From assembly GCF_900099925.1 (NCBI RefSeq), contig NZ_FNDE01000004.1, forward strand, positions 62,001-126,000: 64,000 nucleotides of DNA, read 5' to 3'. Below, piece after piece: positions 16,691 to 24,951 of the stretch. The position numbers were made by a program, and so were the translations under genes. This DNA comes from Aneurinibacillus thermoaerophilus (lineage in GTDB: Bacteria; Bacillota; Bacilli; Aneurinibacillales; Aneurinibacillaceae). Under the pieces are notes generated by a model. It searched no databases, was not told where the DNA came from, and saw only the letters and a list, made by a program, of their open reading frames with translations. The number at the start of each line of letters is the position of its first letter. Positions within the stretch are counted from its first letter, which is position 1.

Positions 16691-18016
16691 TTACACCGAC
16701 TGACTTAACGCGCATACGATAACGCGGTCATTTCTCACAAGGTCTTCATACGATTCTCTTTTCACCGCCACATCGGCGCGCCCGTCTTTGACAAACACGA
16801 CAGCAGGGCGGCGAATTCGGTTATAATTATTCGCCATGGAATATCCGTACGCGCCCGTACAAGAAACAGCGAGCAAGTCGCCGGGCTCCGCCTTTGGAAG
16901 TGCATAATCCCAAATTAACATATCGCCGCTCTCACAGCATTTCCCAGCGATCGAAACAACCTCGGCAGCCGGCTCATCTGCGCGATTCGCAAGCATTGCC
17001 TCGTATTTTGCTTGATATAATGCAGGACGAATGTTATCAGACATACCGCCGTCAATCGCCACGTATTTACGGATGCCAGGGATATCCTTAATCGCTCCGA
17101 CCGTATAAAGTGTGGTGCCAGCTTCGCCCACGATGCTTCGGCCCGGCTCAATCCAGATCTCCGGCAATGGATAATTGCGCGCCGTAAACTGACGGCGCAC
17201 TTCTTCCGTAATAACCTGTACGTATTTACTTACCGGCAGCGGATCGTCTTCTGCCGTATAGCGGATGCCAAAACCTCCGCCCAGATTCAGAACCTCGATC
17301 TCGTATTTCGTCTCAGTGCGTACCTGTTCCAGAAATTCGCCCAGCACTTCAATCGCCCCGATAAAGCCGGTCGTCTCGAAAATTTGCGAACCGATATGGG
17401 AGTGAATGCCAAGCAGCTTGTAGAAAGGCTTATCGAGCGCGCGCTTCACCGCTTGCAGCGCCTGTCCACTGGCGACGCCAAAACCGAACTTCGAATCATC
17501 CTGACCGGTGGAAATGTACTCGTGCGTGTGCGCTTCAATTCCCGGCGTTAGACGAAGCAGAATCGACACAATTCGTTCCTCTTTTTGCGCCAAGTCATGC
17601 AAAAGCTCAAGCTCGAAAAAGTTGTCGACGACAAAGCAGCCGATACCGGCGTCAAGCGCCATCTTTAACTCATCTTCCGTTTTATTATTGCCGTGGAAAT
17701 GAATGCGTTCTGCCGGAAATCCTGCCTTAAGCGCCGTATATAACTCGCCGCTTGATACAACATCCAGCGACATATTTTCCTCGGCGATCAACTGGCACAT
17801 CGCTATACACATAAACGCTTTGCTGGCGTACGCTACCTGAAAGCGGAATCCACTTTCCTCGAACGCTTTAACATAAGCGCGGCACTTCTCCCTTATGAGC
17901 GCCTCATCATATATATAAAGTGGCGTACCGTATGTGTGGGCCAGTTCCGTCGTGTCGCAGCCGCCGATTTCCAAATGCCCTCTCCCGTTTACTCTGCTCG
18001 TTCCATGTAAAAACAC
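16691..18016 (-). CDS. lysA: Diaminopimelate decarboxylase
   Basis: LysA decarboxylates meso-diaminopimelate to L-lysine, the last step of lysine synthesis. The 441-residue fold-type III PLP enzyme has the Schiff-base lysine in VAYASKAFMC (about residue 65), GIHSHIGSQI, the glycine-rich LNLGGGFGI phosphate site, EPGRSIVGEAG and the CCESGDML active cysteine motif. The start is GTG at 18016 with GGAGG seven bases upstream. It lies next to spoVAEA, as in other Bacillales, although the spoVAF gene usually found between them is missing. Confidence 0.96.
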   Translation of the reverse strand: MFLHGTSRVNGRGHLEIGGCDTTELAHTYGTPLYIYDEALIREKCRAYVKAFEESGFRFQVAYASKAFMCIAMCQLIAEENMSLDVVSSGELYTALKAGFPAERIHFHGNNKTEDELKMALDAGIGCFVVDNFFELELLHDLAQKEERIVSILLRLTPGIEAHTHEYISTGQDDSKFGFGVASGQALQAVKRALDKPFYKLLGIHSHIGSQIFETTGFIGAIEVLGEFLEQVRTETKYEIEVLNLGGGFGIRYTAEDDPLPVSKYVQVITEEVRRQFTARNYPLPEIWIEPGRSIVGEAGTTLYTVGAIKDIPGIRKYVAIDGGMSDNIRPALYQAKYEAMLANRADEPAAEVVSIAGKCCESGDMLIWDYALPKAEPGDLLAVSCTGAYGYSMANNYNRIRRPAVVFVKDGRADVAVKRESYEDLVRNDRVIVCALSQSV

Positions 18017-18094
18017 TCGGCTTCCTCCTCATTTTATACCCTATAAATATCTTATACAGTACCATACCTTGCGAAAGTATGACAACTAGACATT

Positions 18095-18697
18095 TTACTT
18101 CTTTCGCAATTTTCGCGAATATTTAGGGAAATAACCGCTCTTCTGCAAAATAAATTTGACCGCTGCCAGTGTCACTGGGCAACCCACGCATGTCTCATCG
18201 CGTCCTTTCATTTTGCCGATATCTCCGATTCCGACGATAACCGGGATCTGCAACATGTTCAAAACATCTACTGTATCACCTATAATATATGCTTCACTTC
18301 CGGCTTCCACAAACCCATTTTTATTTACCGGACGCCTGACTTTTCGGCCGTATCTATCTATGCAAATATCTACTTTTACACCAAGTGCGCCTTTCGTTCG
18401 CGATGCAACGGCGATAGCGCCCAGCACCTCAATATCAGGGTGGGTAGATACATAATACAACGCTTCTTCCCCTTTTCCCATGTGAACATCACCGTTGTCG
18501 TCAAACATAACCAGTACCGGATCATGTTTGGCCTTTTTGATCAAGGAAACGATCTGCGGACCGTTCAATGGCGTCGGGTTTCCAGCCGAACGGGAGATGC
18601 AGCGGCCACCGATTCGCCGCGCCACTTCTTCTACTGTACTGCGAGCCACAAAATCCCCATCCGTAATAATAATGATTCTCCGTTTTCTGCGCTGCAT
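18095..18697 (-). CDS. spoVAEA: Stage V sporulation protein AEA
   Basis: This 200-residue soluble protein starts MQRRKRRIIIITDGDFVARS and has no membrane segments. It resembles SpoVAEA, the cytoplasmic member of the SpoVA system for dipicolinic acid uptake into the forespore. The cysteine pair in DETCVGCPVTLA is a family feature. AAAGGATAGG precedes the ATG, and the gene begins 3 bases after spoVAEB. It is the last gene of the operon; no spoVAF follows before lysA. Confidence 0.88.
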   Translation of the reverse strand: MQRRKRRIIIITDGDFVARSTVEEVARRIGGRCISRSAGNPTPLNGPQIVSLIKKAKHDPVLVMFDDNGDVHMGKGEEALYYVSTHPDIEVLGAIAVASRTKGALGVKVDICIDRYGRKVRRPVNKNGFVEAGSEAYIIGDTVDVLNMLQIPVIVGIGDIGKMKGRDETCVGCPVTLAAVKFILQKSGYFPKYSRKLRKK

Positions 18698-18700
18698 GGC

Positions 18701-19054
18701 CTATCCTTTCGGCTTAAAAATAAGCGCAGCAAAAAAACTGAACGCGATGGCAGCCGAAATGCCAGCACTCGGAACTTCAAAAATTCCGGCAATCAGACCG
18801 ATAATCCCGGTCTGTTCCGCTTTCTGCCATGCACCATGATATAAAGCGTGCCCAAAGCTCGTAATCGGCACAGTGGCTCCGGCACCCGCAAATTCAATGA
18901 GCGGATCGTATAACCCAAGCCCATCCAACACCGCACCGGTGGCGACAAGAATACTCATCACATGGGCGGGCGTCAACCTGGCTATATCCAATAAAAGCTG
19001 ACCTATGACACAAATCAATCCTCCGACAAAAAAAGCGATCATCACCTGTCCCAT
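18701..19054 (-). CDS. spoVAEB: Stage V sporulation protein AEB (membrane)
   Basis: About 117 aa with three or four hydrophobic segments. It is homologous to SpoVAC in layout ([35 protein letters not shown]). SpoVA membrane proteins form the channel that moves Ca-dipicolinate during sporulation and germination. The start at 19054 ([12 protein letters not shown]) follows GGAGGAGGTATAACAGC; the longer frame to 19114 overlaps spoVAD without a ribosome site. Confidence 0.9.
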   Translation of the reverse strand: MGQVMIAFFVGGLICVIGQLLLDIARLTPAHVMSILVATGAVLDGLGLYDPLIEFAGAGATVPITSFGHALYHGAWQKAEQTGIIGLIAGIFEVPSAGISAAIAFSFFAALIFKPKG

Positions 19055-19058
19055 GCTG

Positions 19059-20078
19059 TTATACCTCCTCCGCTTCAAGCGCCACGGCATGCGCGATACA
19101 TGGAATGCTTTCACCCTGCTGATAACTGACCGGACTGAACAGCGCGCCGGTCGCGCAAATCAGCACCCGCTTAATGCTTCCTTCTCTTAGCCGATTCAAA
19201 ATATAACTGTAAGTAACCACGGCACTGGACGCACAGCCGCTTCCACCGGAAAATACCTGTTGGTCCGGACTGTAAATCATTAAGCCACAGTCGTTATACA
19301 CCGGGGTCATGTCATATGAAAGGTCTTTCATTTCATCCTTTAAAATCGCGTATCCGACTTTGCCCAAATCGCCAGTAACAATCAAATCATAATCGGATGG
19401 CATCCGATCCGTATCACGGAAATGCGTAGAAAGCGTATCGACCGCAGCCGGTGCCATCGCGCTCCCCATATCAAACGGATCTTTGATTCCCATATCTACT
19501 ACCTTTCCGATGGTTGCATACGTGATGCGCGGGCCGCTTCGGCCGCATCCGACAACCGCCGCTCCCGCTCCGGTTACCGTGCATTGAGCATATTCCGGTT
19601 TTTGTCCGCCGTATTCTGTCGGATAACGGAATTGTTTTTCCGCCGTACAATTATGGCTGCTACAGGTAGCGACAATGTACGATGCGTATCCGGCATCCAC
19701 CAGCGCCGAACCGACCGAAAGCGTTTCCATCGAAGTCGAACAAGCACCGAACATTCCGATAAGCGGAATATTTAACTGACTTGCCATAAAATTGGAGGAA
19801 ATCGTCTGGTTCAGTAAATCTCCTGCCAGAATAATATCAATCTCGCTTTCCAGCAAATCGCTCTTTTTAATCGCCGTCTGCACCGCCTCGTACATCATAA
19901 ACTGCTCCGCTTTTTCCCATGAAGCCTGTCCTGCATACATATCAGAATGGATATGGTCGAATTCCGCCGCAAGCGGTCCTTCCCCCTCGAGCGGTCCGAC
20001 GGAAACAGCGCTGCCCAGTATACGGATGTCGTTCACAAAACGCCACGTCTGGCTTCCACATCGATGCCTTGCTTTCAT
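19059..20078 (-). CDS. spoVAD: Stage V sporulation protein AD
   Basis: This 339-residue soluble protein has a thiolase-like fold, with [14 protein letters not shown] (about residues 110-123) at the position of the thiolase nucleophile and [14 protein letters not shown] near the C-terminus. SpoVAD binds dipicolinic acid directly for loading into the spore core. The ATG follows AAGGATGTGAAAGG. It lies between spoVAC and spoVAEB, the standard order. Confidence 0.95.
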   Translation of the reverse strand: MKARHRCGSQTWRFVNDIRILGSAVSVGPLEGEGPLAAEFDHIHSDMYAGQASWEKAEQFMMYEAVQTAIKKSDLLESEIDIILAGDLLNQTISSNFMASQLNIPLIGMFGACSTSMETLSVGSALVDAGYASYIVATCSSHNCTAEKQFRYPTEYGGQKPEYAQCTVTGAGAAVVGCGRSGPRITYATIGKVVDMGIKDPFDMGSAMAPAAVDTLSTHFRDTDRMPSDYDLIVTGDLGKVGYAILKDEMKDLSYDMTPVYNDCGLMIYSPDQQVFSGGSGCASSAVVTYSYILNRLREGSIKRVLICATGALFSPVSYQQGESIPCIAHAVALEAEEV

Positions 20079-20090
20079 CCTTTCACATCC

Positions 20091-20573
20091 TTACACTTTG
20101 ATAATGAGCCATTTGATCAGCGAAACGACAAGCGCGGCTACGACTCCGTATACGATAACTCCCCCCGCCAGTTTAAACATGTTTCCGCCGACACCAAGCA
20201 CCCATCCTTCCGCACGATGTTCGATCGCCGCCGATGACATCGAATTGGCAAATCCGGTGACAGGCACAGCCGATCCCGCTCCTGCATACTGCCCGAGCTT
20301 ATCATATACGCCAAATCCAGTAAGCAATACAGAGATAAAAATAAGCGTTGCCACTGTCGGGTCGCCCGCCGTTTCTTTAGTGAAATTAAAAAAACGAATA
20401 TAAAAGTTGGATACTAGCTGGCCAAACGCACAAATTGCGCCACCGACCCAAAACGCCTTTACACAGTTTGCTAAATAGGGTGGTTTCGGCTTGTATTTAG
20501 CTGCGCGTTCGCTATAGGCTTGTTGCGCTTTCATAAGTCTGTTTTGATTCCACTTTTTTACAGAAGAAGCCAT
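20091..20573 (-). CDS. spoVAC: Stage V sporulation protein AC
   Basis: This 160-residue membrane protein has a basic N-terminal tail and then about four hydrophobic segments carrying FWVGGAICAFGQL and GVYDKLGQYAGAGSAVPVTGFANS, both typical of SpoVAC. In B. subtilis SpoVAC is the mechanosensitive channel component for Ca-dipicolinate. GGAGTATGAAACGTTT precedes the ATG. Confidence 0.95.
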   Translation of the reverse strand: MASSVKKWNQNRLMKAQQAYSERAAKYKPKPPYLANCVKAFWVGGAICAFGQLVSNFYIRFFNFTKETAGDPTVATLIFISVLLTGFGVYDKLGQYAGAGSAVPVTGFANSMSSAAIEHRAEGWVLGVGGNMFKLAGGVIVYGVVAALVVSLIKWLIIKV

Positions 20574-20596
20574 AAACGTTTCATACTCCTTTCACG

Positions 20597-21013
20597 TCAT
20601 TTCAAATAAATCATCCAGTGAAATAAAGAGCCGACGATCTTGCCGAACGCCAGCGCTATGATAAACCAATGAAGATAGTCATATACCTGCATGCGCTTCG
20701 ATAAAATGGGAATAACATTCAGCACTTCCGTCAGTGCGGCCCCAAGAAATCCGACAAAAATCCCCATAAACGCACCAACAATACCCAGCAGGAAAACAGG
20801 CAAATACAAAGGAGCAGAAAAAAAGTCAAACACTGTGAAGAAAAATGCACCAAAAACGACAGCCCATTGAAAATGTAAAAGATACTGATCGGTTTTTGTA
20901 ATCTGGACAAAACGAGGAATTAAGTCAAGCACCGTAATGAGAGCGACAATGCCTCCGCCAACAATCAGCCCTCCGCTTAAACCCACAAGAGCCAGAAACA
21001 AAGAAATGATCAT
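20597..21013 (-). CDS. spoVAB: Stage V sporulation protein AB
   Basis: This 138-residue protein is almost entirely hydrophobic, with four or five membrane segments and the family opening LVGLSGGLIVGGGIVALITVL. It is part of the SpoVA membrane complex. Its ATG overlaps the spoVAA stop as ATGA (21013-21010), so translation is coupled. Confidence 0.92.
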   Translation of the reverse strand: MIISLFLALVGLSGGLIVGGGIVALITVLDLIPRFVQITKTDQYLLHFQWAVVFGAFFFTVFDFFSAPLYLPVFLLGIVGAFMGIFVGFLGAALTEVLNVIPILSKRMQVYDYLHWFIIALAFGKIVGSLFHWMIYLK

Positions 21014-21624
21014 TTTTTCTTTGCTCCGGGCGCTTCATGCGCTAATACATACTCGTCCACATTTTGCTCATACAAAAACATCTCCAATTCAAGCGGACTC
21101 GGTTCTTCATTAAACTTTTTACGAAAAATATGGTTGAAAAATAAAATCATGCCTGCACCGACACCGAGCGAATACGGGATTTGAATAATGAGCGGATGCG
21201 GATTCTTTTTCCCGGTGACCAGTTCATAAATGCGCTGGTGCACTTCCGGCATGCTGACATCAGTATGAAAGTTCATAATCGCAAGTCCTGAGCCGATAAA
21301 AAGCACAATCCAGACAAATGCAACAAGCAGCAGGCTAATTTTTTTCTTCGGCAATTGGACTTCGATGATCATTTGTTCCGCTCCGATGTTATGCACGAAC
21401 AATTCGGGATATGCGCGCTGAAGCGTTTCAATGATTTGAATCATATCGACAACATAGCGGTTCCCGTCCCCGGGCTTCAGTACATGAAGCACCTGCTCTC
21501 GAATCGCTGTTTCAGCAGGGCTGTTTGTCACCAATTCCGCTACATCTTTCACACGAACGACTGCCCCTGGCGGAAGCTGCACTTTTCCTTTTAATTTCAC
21601 ATACACGCGGACTGGATCGGCCAT
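21010..21624 (-). CDS. spoVAA: Stage V sporulation protein AA
   Basis: The first gene of the spoVA operon encodes 204 residues. A soluble N-terminal domain (about 1-95) starts DPVRVYVKLKGKVQLPPGAV, and two membrane segments follow near 100-120 and 150-170. AAGGAGGGATGGTGC precedes the ATG. A good sigma-G promoter lies 24-53 bases upstream, consistent with forespore expression. Confidence 0.92.
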   Translation of the reverse strand: MADPVRVYVKLKGKVQLPPGAVVRVKDVAELVTNSPAETAIREQVLHVLKPGDGNRYVVDMIQIIETLQRAYPELFVHNIGAEQMIIEVQLPKKKISLLLVAFVWIVLFIGSGLAIMNFHTDVSMPEVHQRIYELVTGKKNPHPLIIQIPYSLGVGAGMILFFNHIFRKKFNEEPSPLELEMFLYEQNVDEYVLAHEAPGAKKK

Positions 21625-21647
21625 GCACCATCCCTCCTTACACCAAA

Positions 21648-21677
21648 TAGTATTTGTCTGACGAAAGAAGGCTATGC
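21648..21677 (-). promoter_or_regulatory. Sigma-G promoter of the spoVA operon
   Basis: GCATA (21677-21673) and AATACTA (21654-21648) with an 18-base spacer match the forespore sigma-G pattern (-35 GNATR, -10 CATNNTA) except for the first -10 base. Confidence 0.75.
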
Positions 21678-21749
21678 TGATGAAGACCGCTGCGCGCTCC
21701 GTCTCGCTTCTTGTACAGCTCGATTGAAATCAACAAGGAAAAAAATGCA

Positions 21750-21792
21750 TAAAAAACGAATAAGCGCGAAGGAAATTGCACTTCCTTCGCGC
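21750..21792 (-). terminator. Terminator after sigF
   Basis: GCGCGAAGGAA pairs with TTCCTTCGCGC (arms 21792-21782 and 21774-21764) and is followed on the minus strand by UUAUUCGUUUUUU. It lies 10 bases after the sigF stop and separates the spoIIA and spoVA operons. Confidence 0.85.
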
Positions 21793-21801
21793 CGTTTGCT
21801 T

Positions 21802-22557
21802 TTACTTTTCAATTTGTTCCTTCATAATGCGGAGGATTTTCTTTTCCAAACGCGACACCTGCACCTGGGAAATTCCGAGCCGTTCCGCGACTTCGGACTG
21901 CGTCTGATCTTTATAATACCTAAGATACACAATAAGCCGCTCCCGCTCAGAAAGCTTGCCGATCGCTTCTTTTAAAGCAATTTTGTCAAACCACTTGTCT
22001 TCGTCTCTGTCCGAAATTTGATCCATAAGCGTAATCGGGTCGCCGTCATTTTCAAATACGGTCTCATGAATGGAAGACGGGGCCCGGTTTGCTTCCTGCG
22101 CATAAATCACTTCTTCCGGCGTAATCCCAAGCACTTCCGCGATTTCTTTTACCGTGGGCAGACGCCCAAGATCTTTCGACAGCTCATCCTTGACCCGCCG
22201 GACTTTATGGGCAATTTCTTTCAGCGAACGGCTCACTTTCACCGTACCATCATCGCGCAAAAACCGCTGAATTTCGCCAATAATCATTGGCACTGCATAT
22301 GTTGAAAACTTCACGTCAAACGTCAAATCAAACTTATCAATCGCTTTTAGCAGGCCGATGCAACCGATTTGAAACAAATCGTCCGCTTCATAACCACGGT
22401 TCAAAAAGCGCTGAACGACCGACCATACCAGACGAATGTTGCAGTTCACCAATGTATCTCGTGCTGTCGTATCTCCCGCCTGACTTTGCGCAAGTAATTC
22501 TTTTACTTCCTTGTCGGATAGATAAGCGTGATTGGCATTCCTTACATTGGTCTCCAT
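21802..22557 (-). CDS. sigF: RNA polymerase forespore sigma factor sigma-F
   Basis: SigF is the first forespore-specific sigma factor, held inactive by SpoIIAB. The 251-residue protein has region 2 (NIRLVWSVVQRF, DLFQIGCIGLLKAIDKFD, FSTYAVPMIIGEIQRFLRDD), region 3 (SLKEIAHKVRRVKDEL) and a region 4 helix-turn-helix (SEVAERLGISQVQVSRLEKKIL). AGGAG lies eight bases before the ATG at 22557; the earlier ATG at 22563 is only two bases from it. The order spoIIAA-spoIIAB-sigF is the classical operon. Confidence 0.96.
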   Translation of the reverse strand: METNVRNANHAYLSDKEVKELLAQSQAGDTTARDTLVNCNIRLVWSVVQRFLNRGYEADDLFQIGCIGLLKAIDKFDLTFDVKFSTYAVPMIIGEIQRFLRDDGTVKVSRSLKEIAHKVRRVKDELSKDLGRLPTVKEIAEVLGITPEEVIYAQEANRAPSSIHETVFENDGDPITLMDQISDRDEDKWFDKIALKEAIGKLSERERLIVYLRYYKDQTQSEVAERLGISQVQVSRLEKKILRIMKEQIEK

Positions 22558-22568
22558 CGGCATGTCTC

Positions 22569-23024
22569 CTAATTACATAGCGCTTCGTTTTTTATCAGGT
22601 TCTTCACCAACCGAATGCGTGTACCCCGGTTAATTTCCGTTTCAACTTCCATTTGATCCATAAAGTTTTCCATAATTGTAAAGCCCATTCCAGAACGTTC
22701 CAGTTCCGGCTTTGTCGTAAAAAGCGGCTGCCGTGCCTCTTCCAGGTTAGCGATGCCAATGCCGTGGTCTTCCACAATAATTTCAATGAAAGATGGCGTA
22801 TACGTCGTCATAATCATCACGGTTCCGTTCTCGTCACCTTCGTATCCGTGAATAATGGCATTTGTAACCGCCTCGGATACGACCGTTTTGATTTCCTCCA
22901 TTTCTTCCAGCGTAATATCAAGCCTGGATAAAAACGAAGCGACCGCGATTCTAGCAAATCCTTCATTCTCGCTACGTGCCGCAAATTCTAATCGCATGAA
23001 ATTGTGACCGGTTTTGTTTTCCAT
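22569..23024 (-). CDS. spoIIAB: Anti-sigma-F factor SpoIIAB (serine kinase)
   Basis: The GHKL ATPase fold covers the 151 residues: the N-box in [13 protein letters not shown], the G1 box VEDHGIGI and the G2 region [13 protein letters not shown]. SpoIIAB binds sigma-F and also phosphorylates SpoIIAA. Its ATG begins directly after the spoIIAA stop with no intergenic base, consistent with strict stoichiometric coupling. Confidence 0.96.
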   Translation of the reverse strand: MENKTGHNFMRLEFAARSENEGFARIAVASFLSRLDITLEEMEEIKTVVSEAVTNAIIHGYEGDENGTVMIMTTYTPSFIEIIVEDHGIGIANLEEARQPLFTTKPELERSGMGFTIMENFMDQMEVETEINRGTRIRLVKNLIKNEALCN

Positions 23025-23375
23025 TTACGCCACCCCCAGCACAAGGAGCGCTTCCTGTTCAGACTCCTTGATTTTTAGAATCTTGAACAAACCAGATAGT
23101 TCAAACAGACGGTAAATGACCGGATTGATCGAACAAATGACCATATCCCCGCCACGGGCAGAAATCTTCTTGTAACGCCCGAGAATAACGCCCAAGCCGG
23201 AACTATCCATAAAATGCAAATGAGCAAGGCTTAATAAAATATGCTGGACAGGTTCTTCCGCGAGTTTCTTCTCGATGTTTGTGCGCAACATATCCGCTGT
23301 ATGGTGATCCAGCTCTCCTTCCAGTCGGACGATCAAAACACCATGAACTGTTTCCATATCAACTCGTAAACTCAC
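23025..23375 (-). CDS. spoIIAA: Anti-anti-sigma-F factor SpoIIAA
   Basis: A STAS-domain protein of 116 residues with the phosphorylated serine in HFMDSSGLGVILGRYK near residues 54-69. Unphosphorylated SpoIIAA displaces sigma-F from SpoIIAB; SpoIIE is the activating phosphatase. The start is GTG at 23375 after AAGGAGTGGCTCTGC. A consensus sigma-H promoter lies 36-63 bases upstream. Confidence 0.95.
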   Translation of the reverse strand: MSLRVDMETVHGVLIVRLEGELDHHTADMLRTNIEKKLAEEPVQHILLSLAHLHFMDSSGLGVILGRYKKISARGGDMVICSINPVIYRLFELSGLFKILKIKESEQEALLVLGVA

Positions 23376-23410
23376 GCAGAGCCACTCCTTCGCTTAAGTG
23401 ATACTGGGAG

Positions 23411-23438
23411 ATTCTACGAAGCCGGTCACGATTCCTGC
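23411..23438 (-). promoter_or_regulatory. Sigma-H promoter of the spoIIA operon
   Basis: GCAGGAATC (23438-23430) and GTAGAAT (23417-23411) are separated by 12 bases and fit the RNAGGAWWW-N11/12-RNNGAAT pattern. This matches the known sigma-H and Spo0A-controlled start of spoIIA between dacF and spoIIAA. Confidence 0.8.
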
Positions 23439-23509
23439 CACCCGACAAAACTAGAAAAAAACCGGGGAAATGTGGCATTTTTCTCCTTTTTCCCGATTTT
23501 TCGCACCTG

Positions 23510-24697
23510 TTATCCGCCGAACATTTTGCGGGCCGCTCGTTTAAACAACTTCCACCATCCGGCTTTTTCCACGTTGCTTGCGGCAACCAGATCAACGGTG
23601 CTGACGGTTTTGCCGTCTTTTTTAATTACTATCTCACCGATTTTTACCCCTTTTTTAATCGGCGCTTTCAACTCCGATTGAATGGCAATCACTTTTTCAT
23701 ACTGAGAAGCTTTTTCCCCTTTTTTCACCAGCATACTAAAATGATACGGCACAATAATGTCGACCGTTTCTTGCATGCCTTTTTCAACCGGCACGGTTTT
23801 CACCACCTGGTTTTCCTTGTAAAGCGGCTGGCTGTCATACTGGTTAAACGCATAGTCCATCATCGCGGCAATTTCCTGGTTGCGTGTTTTGGAATCAGGT
23901 GCGCCCATCACTACCGCGATTACGCGCATATTGCCGCGCTTTGCAGTCGCGGTTAAACAATACTTTGCCTCAGACGTGTAGCCGGTTTTCAAGCCATCCG
24001 CGCCGGGATAGAAGCGGACAAGCCTGTTCGTGTTTACCAGCCAGAACGGCTTTTTCGTGTCCTTGCGCAAATAGTCCTGATAAAGGCCCGTATATTTTGT
24101 AATTTTTTCATGCTTTAAGAGTTCACGTGACATGAGCGCAATATCGTGGGCGGAAGAGACATGTCCCTCCACCGGCAATCCATTGGAGTTTTTAAATAAT
24201 GTGTCGTCCATGCCCAGTTCTTTCGCGCGCTTGTTCATTTTCTCAACGAATGCTTGTTCCGTGCCGGCGAGATGTTCCGCCATCGCGACGGACGCATCGT
24301 TGCCAGAAGCGAGCGCAATACCCTTCAGCATTTCATCCACGGTCATTTCCTCGCCCGGCTCAAGGAAGATTTGCGAACCTCCCATAGAAGCCGCATAATC
24401 GCTTGTCCGCACTTTATCCGTCAGCTTAATCTCGCCGCGATCAAGCGCTTCCATGATGAGGAGCATCGTCATAACTTTCGTGATACTGGCGGGCGGTAGG
24501 GGTTTATGTCCGTTTTTCTCGTACAGAACCGCCCCTGTGTCACGATCCATCAACACGGCCGAAACCGCATTCGGTGTAAGGTCTACGCCTTGCTGCTGGT
24601 CAGTAGTTTGCTTTGTCTTTTCTTCTGCGGATACAGGCCCGCTGAACAGTGACATTATCAGAAATATGCAAAGCAATACAATAGGCAGCTTCTTCAT
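23510..24697 (-). CDS. dacF: Sporulation D-alanyl-D-alanine carboxypeptidase DacF
   Basis: A low-molecular-mass PBP of 395 aa (peptidase S11). A signal peptide (MKKLPIVLLCIFLIMSLFSG ... VSA) is followed by the SxxK motif in ASITKVMTML, the SGN motif in ALASGNDASVAMAEHLAG and the KTG motif in DGLKTGYTSEA. The C-terminal domain ends in a basic amphipathic segment typical of membrane anchoring. It trims D-alanine from spore peptidoglycan. GGAGGGG precedes ATG 24697. The gene is just upstream of spoIIAA as in B. subtilis and has its own sigma-F promoter. Confidence 0.95.
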   Translation of the reverse strand: MKKLPIVLLCIFLIMSLFSGPVSAEEKTKQTTDQQQGVDLTPNAVSAVLMDRDTGAVLYEKNGHKPLPPASITKVMTMLLIMEALDRGEIKLTDKVRTSDYAASMGGSQIFLEPGEEMTVDEMLKGIALASGNDASVAMAEHLAGTEQAFVEKMNKRAKELGMDDTLFKNSNGLPVEGHVSSAHDIALMSRELLKHEKITKYTGLYQDYLRKDTKKPFWLVNTNRLVRFYPGADGLKTGYTSEAKYCLTATAKRGNMRVIAVVMGAPDSKTRNQEIAAMMDYAFNQYDSQPLYKENQVVKTVPVEKGMQETVDIIVPYHFSMLVKKGEKASQYEKVIAIQSELKAPIKKGVKIGEIVIKKDGKTVSTVDLVAASNVEKAGWWKLFKRAARKMFGG

Positions 24698-24728
24698 CAA
24701 ACTTGTCCCCTCCAATCATAATAGTATC

Positions 24729-24759
24729 TATTTTCGCCATGAAGTTTGACATTATATAC
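24729..24759 (-). promoter_or_regulatory. Sigma-F promoter of dacF
   Basis: GTATA (24759-24755) and GGCGAAAATA (24738-24729) match the sigma-F -35 GYWTA and -10 GGNRANANTW exactly, with a 16-base spacer against the usual 15. DacF is a known forespore gene. Confidence 0.75.
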
Positions 24760-24772
24760 CTCCATTGAACAT

Positions 24773-24813
24773 AAAAAAGCAGGATGATCGCACATCACTC
24801 ACCCTGCTTTTTT
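24773..24813. terminator. Bidirectional terminator between the opp operon and dacF
   Basis: AAAAAAGCAGG and CCTGCTTTTTT form the base of the stem, with A and T runs on both sides. It would end the opp transcript before dacF. Confidence 0.8.
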
Positions 24814-24858
24814 ATCGATATACATCGTCTTTAATGTTTCGATCCTATCCTTCAAAAC

Positions 24859-24951
24859 TTACGCCATGGCAAAAGCTCTGCATTCTTCTGTGCAACGTAA
24901 ACATATACGGCCGCACACTTCACAAATACGCGCGCATTTCCTGGCAATGAT
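24859..24951 (-). pseudogene. Cysteine-rich open fragment after oppF, possibly a DUF326/Csp-like remnant
   Basis: In frame after the oppF TAA, 31 codons without stop encode CARICEVCGRICLRCTEEC followed by RAFAMA and a TAA. The cysteine spacing C-x3-C-x2-C-x3-C-x2-C-x3-C is that of the last helix of four-helix copper-storage proteins (DUF326). No standard ATG, GTG or TTG precedes the cysteines, so it is probably a fragment, not a working gene. The resemblance is from memory of the family pattern. Confidence 0.35.
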
